DNA of 5,025 bases from contig DVLP01000357.1 in NCBI GenBank assembly GCA_018715445.1, positions 1-5,025 of the forward strand, read 5' to 3'. The stretch comes from Candidatus Avipropionibacterium avicola (lineage in GTDB: Bacteria; Actinomycetota; Actinomycetes; Propionibacteriales; Propionibacteriaceae). Positions 4,792 to 5,025 of the stretch are shown one piece after another; position 1 is the stretch's first letter, and each line of letters opens with the position of its first letter. The notes below the pieces were generated by a model that saw only the letters and a program-made list of their open reading frames with translations, was not told where the DNA came from and made no database searches. A program made the translations under genes and the position numbers.

Positions 4792-5025
4792 GTGACCACT
4801 TCAGCCACCGACCCAACGAGCAGCGACACAGCGAGCGAGACGGCGACGGCCGCAGCACTGCGCAAGGCCTTGCTGGCCAGCGATCCCGAGCTGTCGAAGT
4901 TCAATCCGCTCGACCGCATCCTGGCCCATGACCAGTTCGAGACCGGCACCCACGGCTGGACTGAACTGATCGGCAACTACGACGGTCGCGGCAACCTCGA
5001 CACCGTCGACGACCACATGCGCGAC
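4792..5025 (+). CDS. Uncharacterised protein of the sugar-uptake locus, N-terminal part (runs off right edge)
   Basis: The first 78 residues of a gene starting with GTG after a good Shine-Dalgarno; the frame is open to the window edge. Residues 2-22 are Ser/Thr/Ala-rich and hydrophilic, with no signal peptide or membrane segment, so the protein is probably cytoplasmic. From about residue 24 the sequence looks conserved in character: LRKALLASDPELSKF, then NPLDRILAHDQFETG (38-52), GWTELIGNYDG (55-65) and LDTVDDHM (69-76). The pattern of an Asp-Phe-type strand followed by Gly-Trp resembles the opening of jelly-roll, concanavalin-like carbohydrate-binding folds; this is a weak visual resemblance. 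I have an uncertain memory of such proteins being filed as an unknown-function family (possibly DUF6772) beside sugar ABC transporters, which needs checking. It probably belongs to the transporter operon, 69 nt after permease 2. Its function is unknown. Confidence 0.8.
   Translation, partial: MTTSATDPTSSDTASETATAAALRKALLASDPELSKFNPLDRILAHDQFETGTHGWTELIGNYDGRGNLDTVDDHMRD

Overview
The window is high-GC DNA with GC-rich third codon positions. It shows Shine-Dalgarno-led genes, one GTG start, and a carbohydrate ABC transporter cassette without its own ATPase. All of this suggests a high-GC actinobacterium. I cannot place it to genus from the sequence, and nothing looks like a mobile element, RNA gene or CRISPR array.

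The layout is two divergent transcription units around a regulatory region of about 270 bp (1049-1318). On the minus strand, reading leftwards, come a histidine-phosphatase family protein (440-1048) and then, after a 34-nt spacer, the N-terminal part of a LacI-family regulator (405 down to the left edge, incomplete). On the plus strand, reading rightwards, come a Tat-type lipoprotein sugar-binding protein (1319-2839), two CUT1-type inner-membrane permeases (2843-3844 and 3844-4722, tightly coupled) and, after 69 nt, the start of an uncharacterised soluble protein beginning with GTG (4792 to the right edge, incomplete).

The divergent region carries a good sigma70-like promoter for the transporter (TTGACT, 16 nt, TACATT). 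It also holds two closely related palindromes, CCATTAACCTTAATGG (1068-1083) and CATTAACGTTCATG (1196-1209). The second overlaps the transporter -10 and the predicted transcription start. Both are good candidates for operators of the adjacent LacI-family protein. The predicted start lies at or next to an ATG that opens a 33-codon leader ORF (1207-1308), and the stop codon of that ORF overlaps the Shine-Dalgarno of the binding-protein gene. This could be a leaderless, translation-coupled leader peptide.

Inferred working model: the LacI-type regulator senses a sugar and controls both its own operon, with the phosphatase, and the uptake operon. The lipoprotein captures a mono- or oligosaccharide outside the membrane and the two permeases import it. 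The ATPase is not in the window and may be a shared MsiK-like subunit encoded elsewhere. The substrate cannot be read from the sequence. The least understood gene is the one at the right edge, which looks like a conserved, non-secreted member of the sugar-uptake locus.
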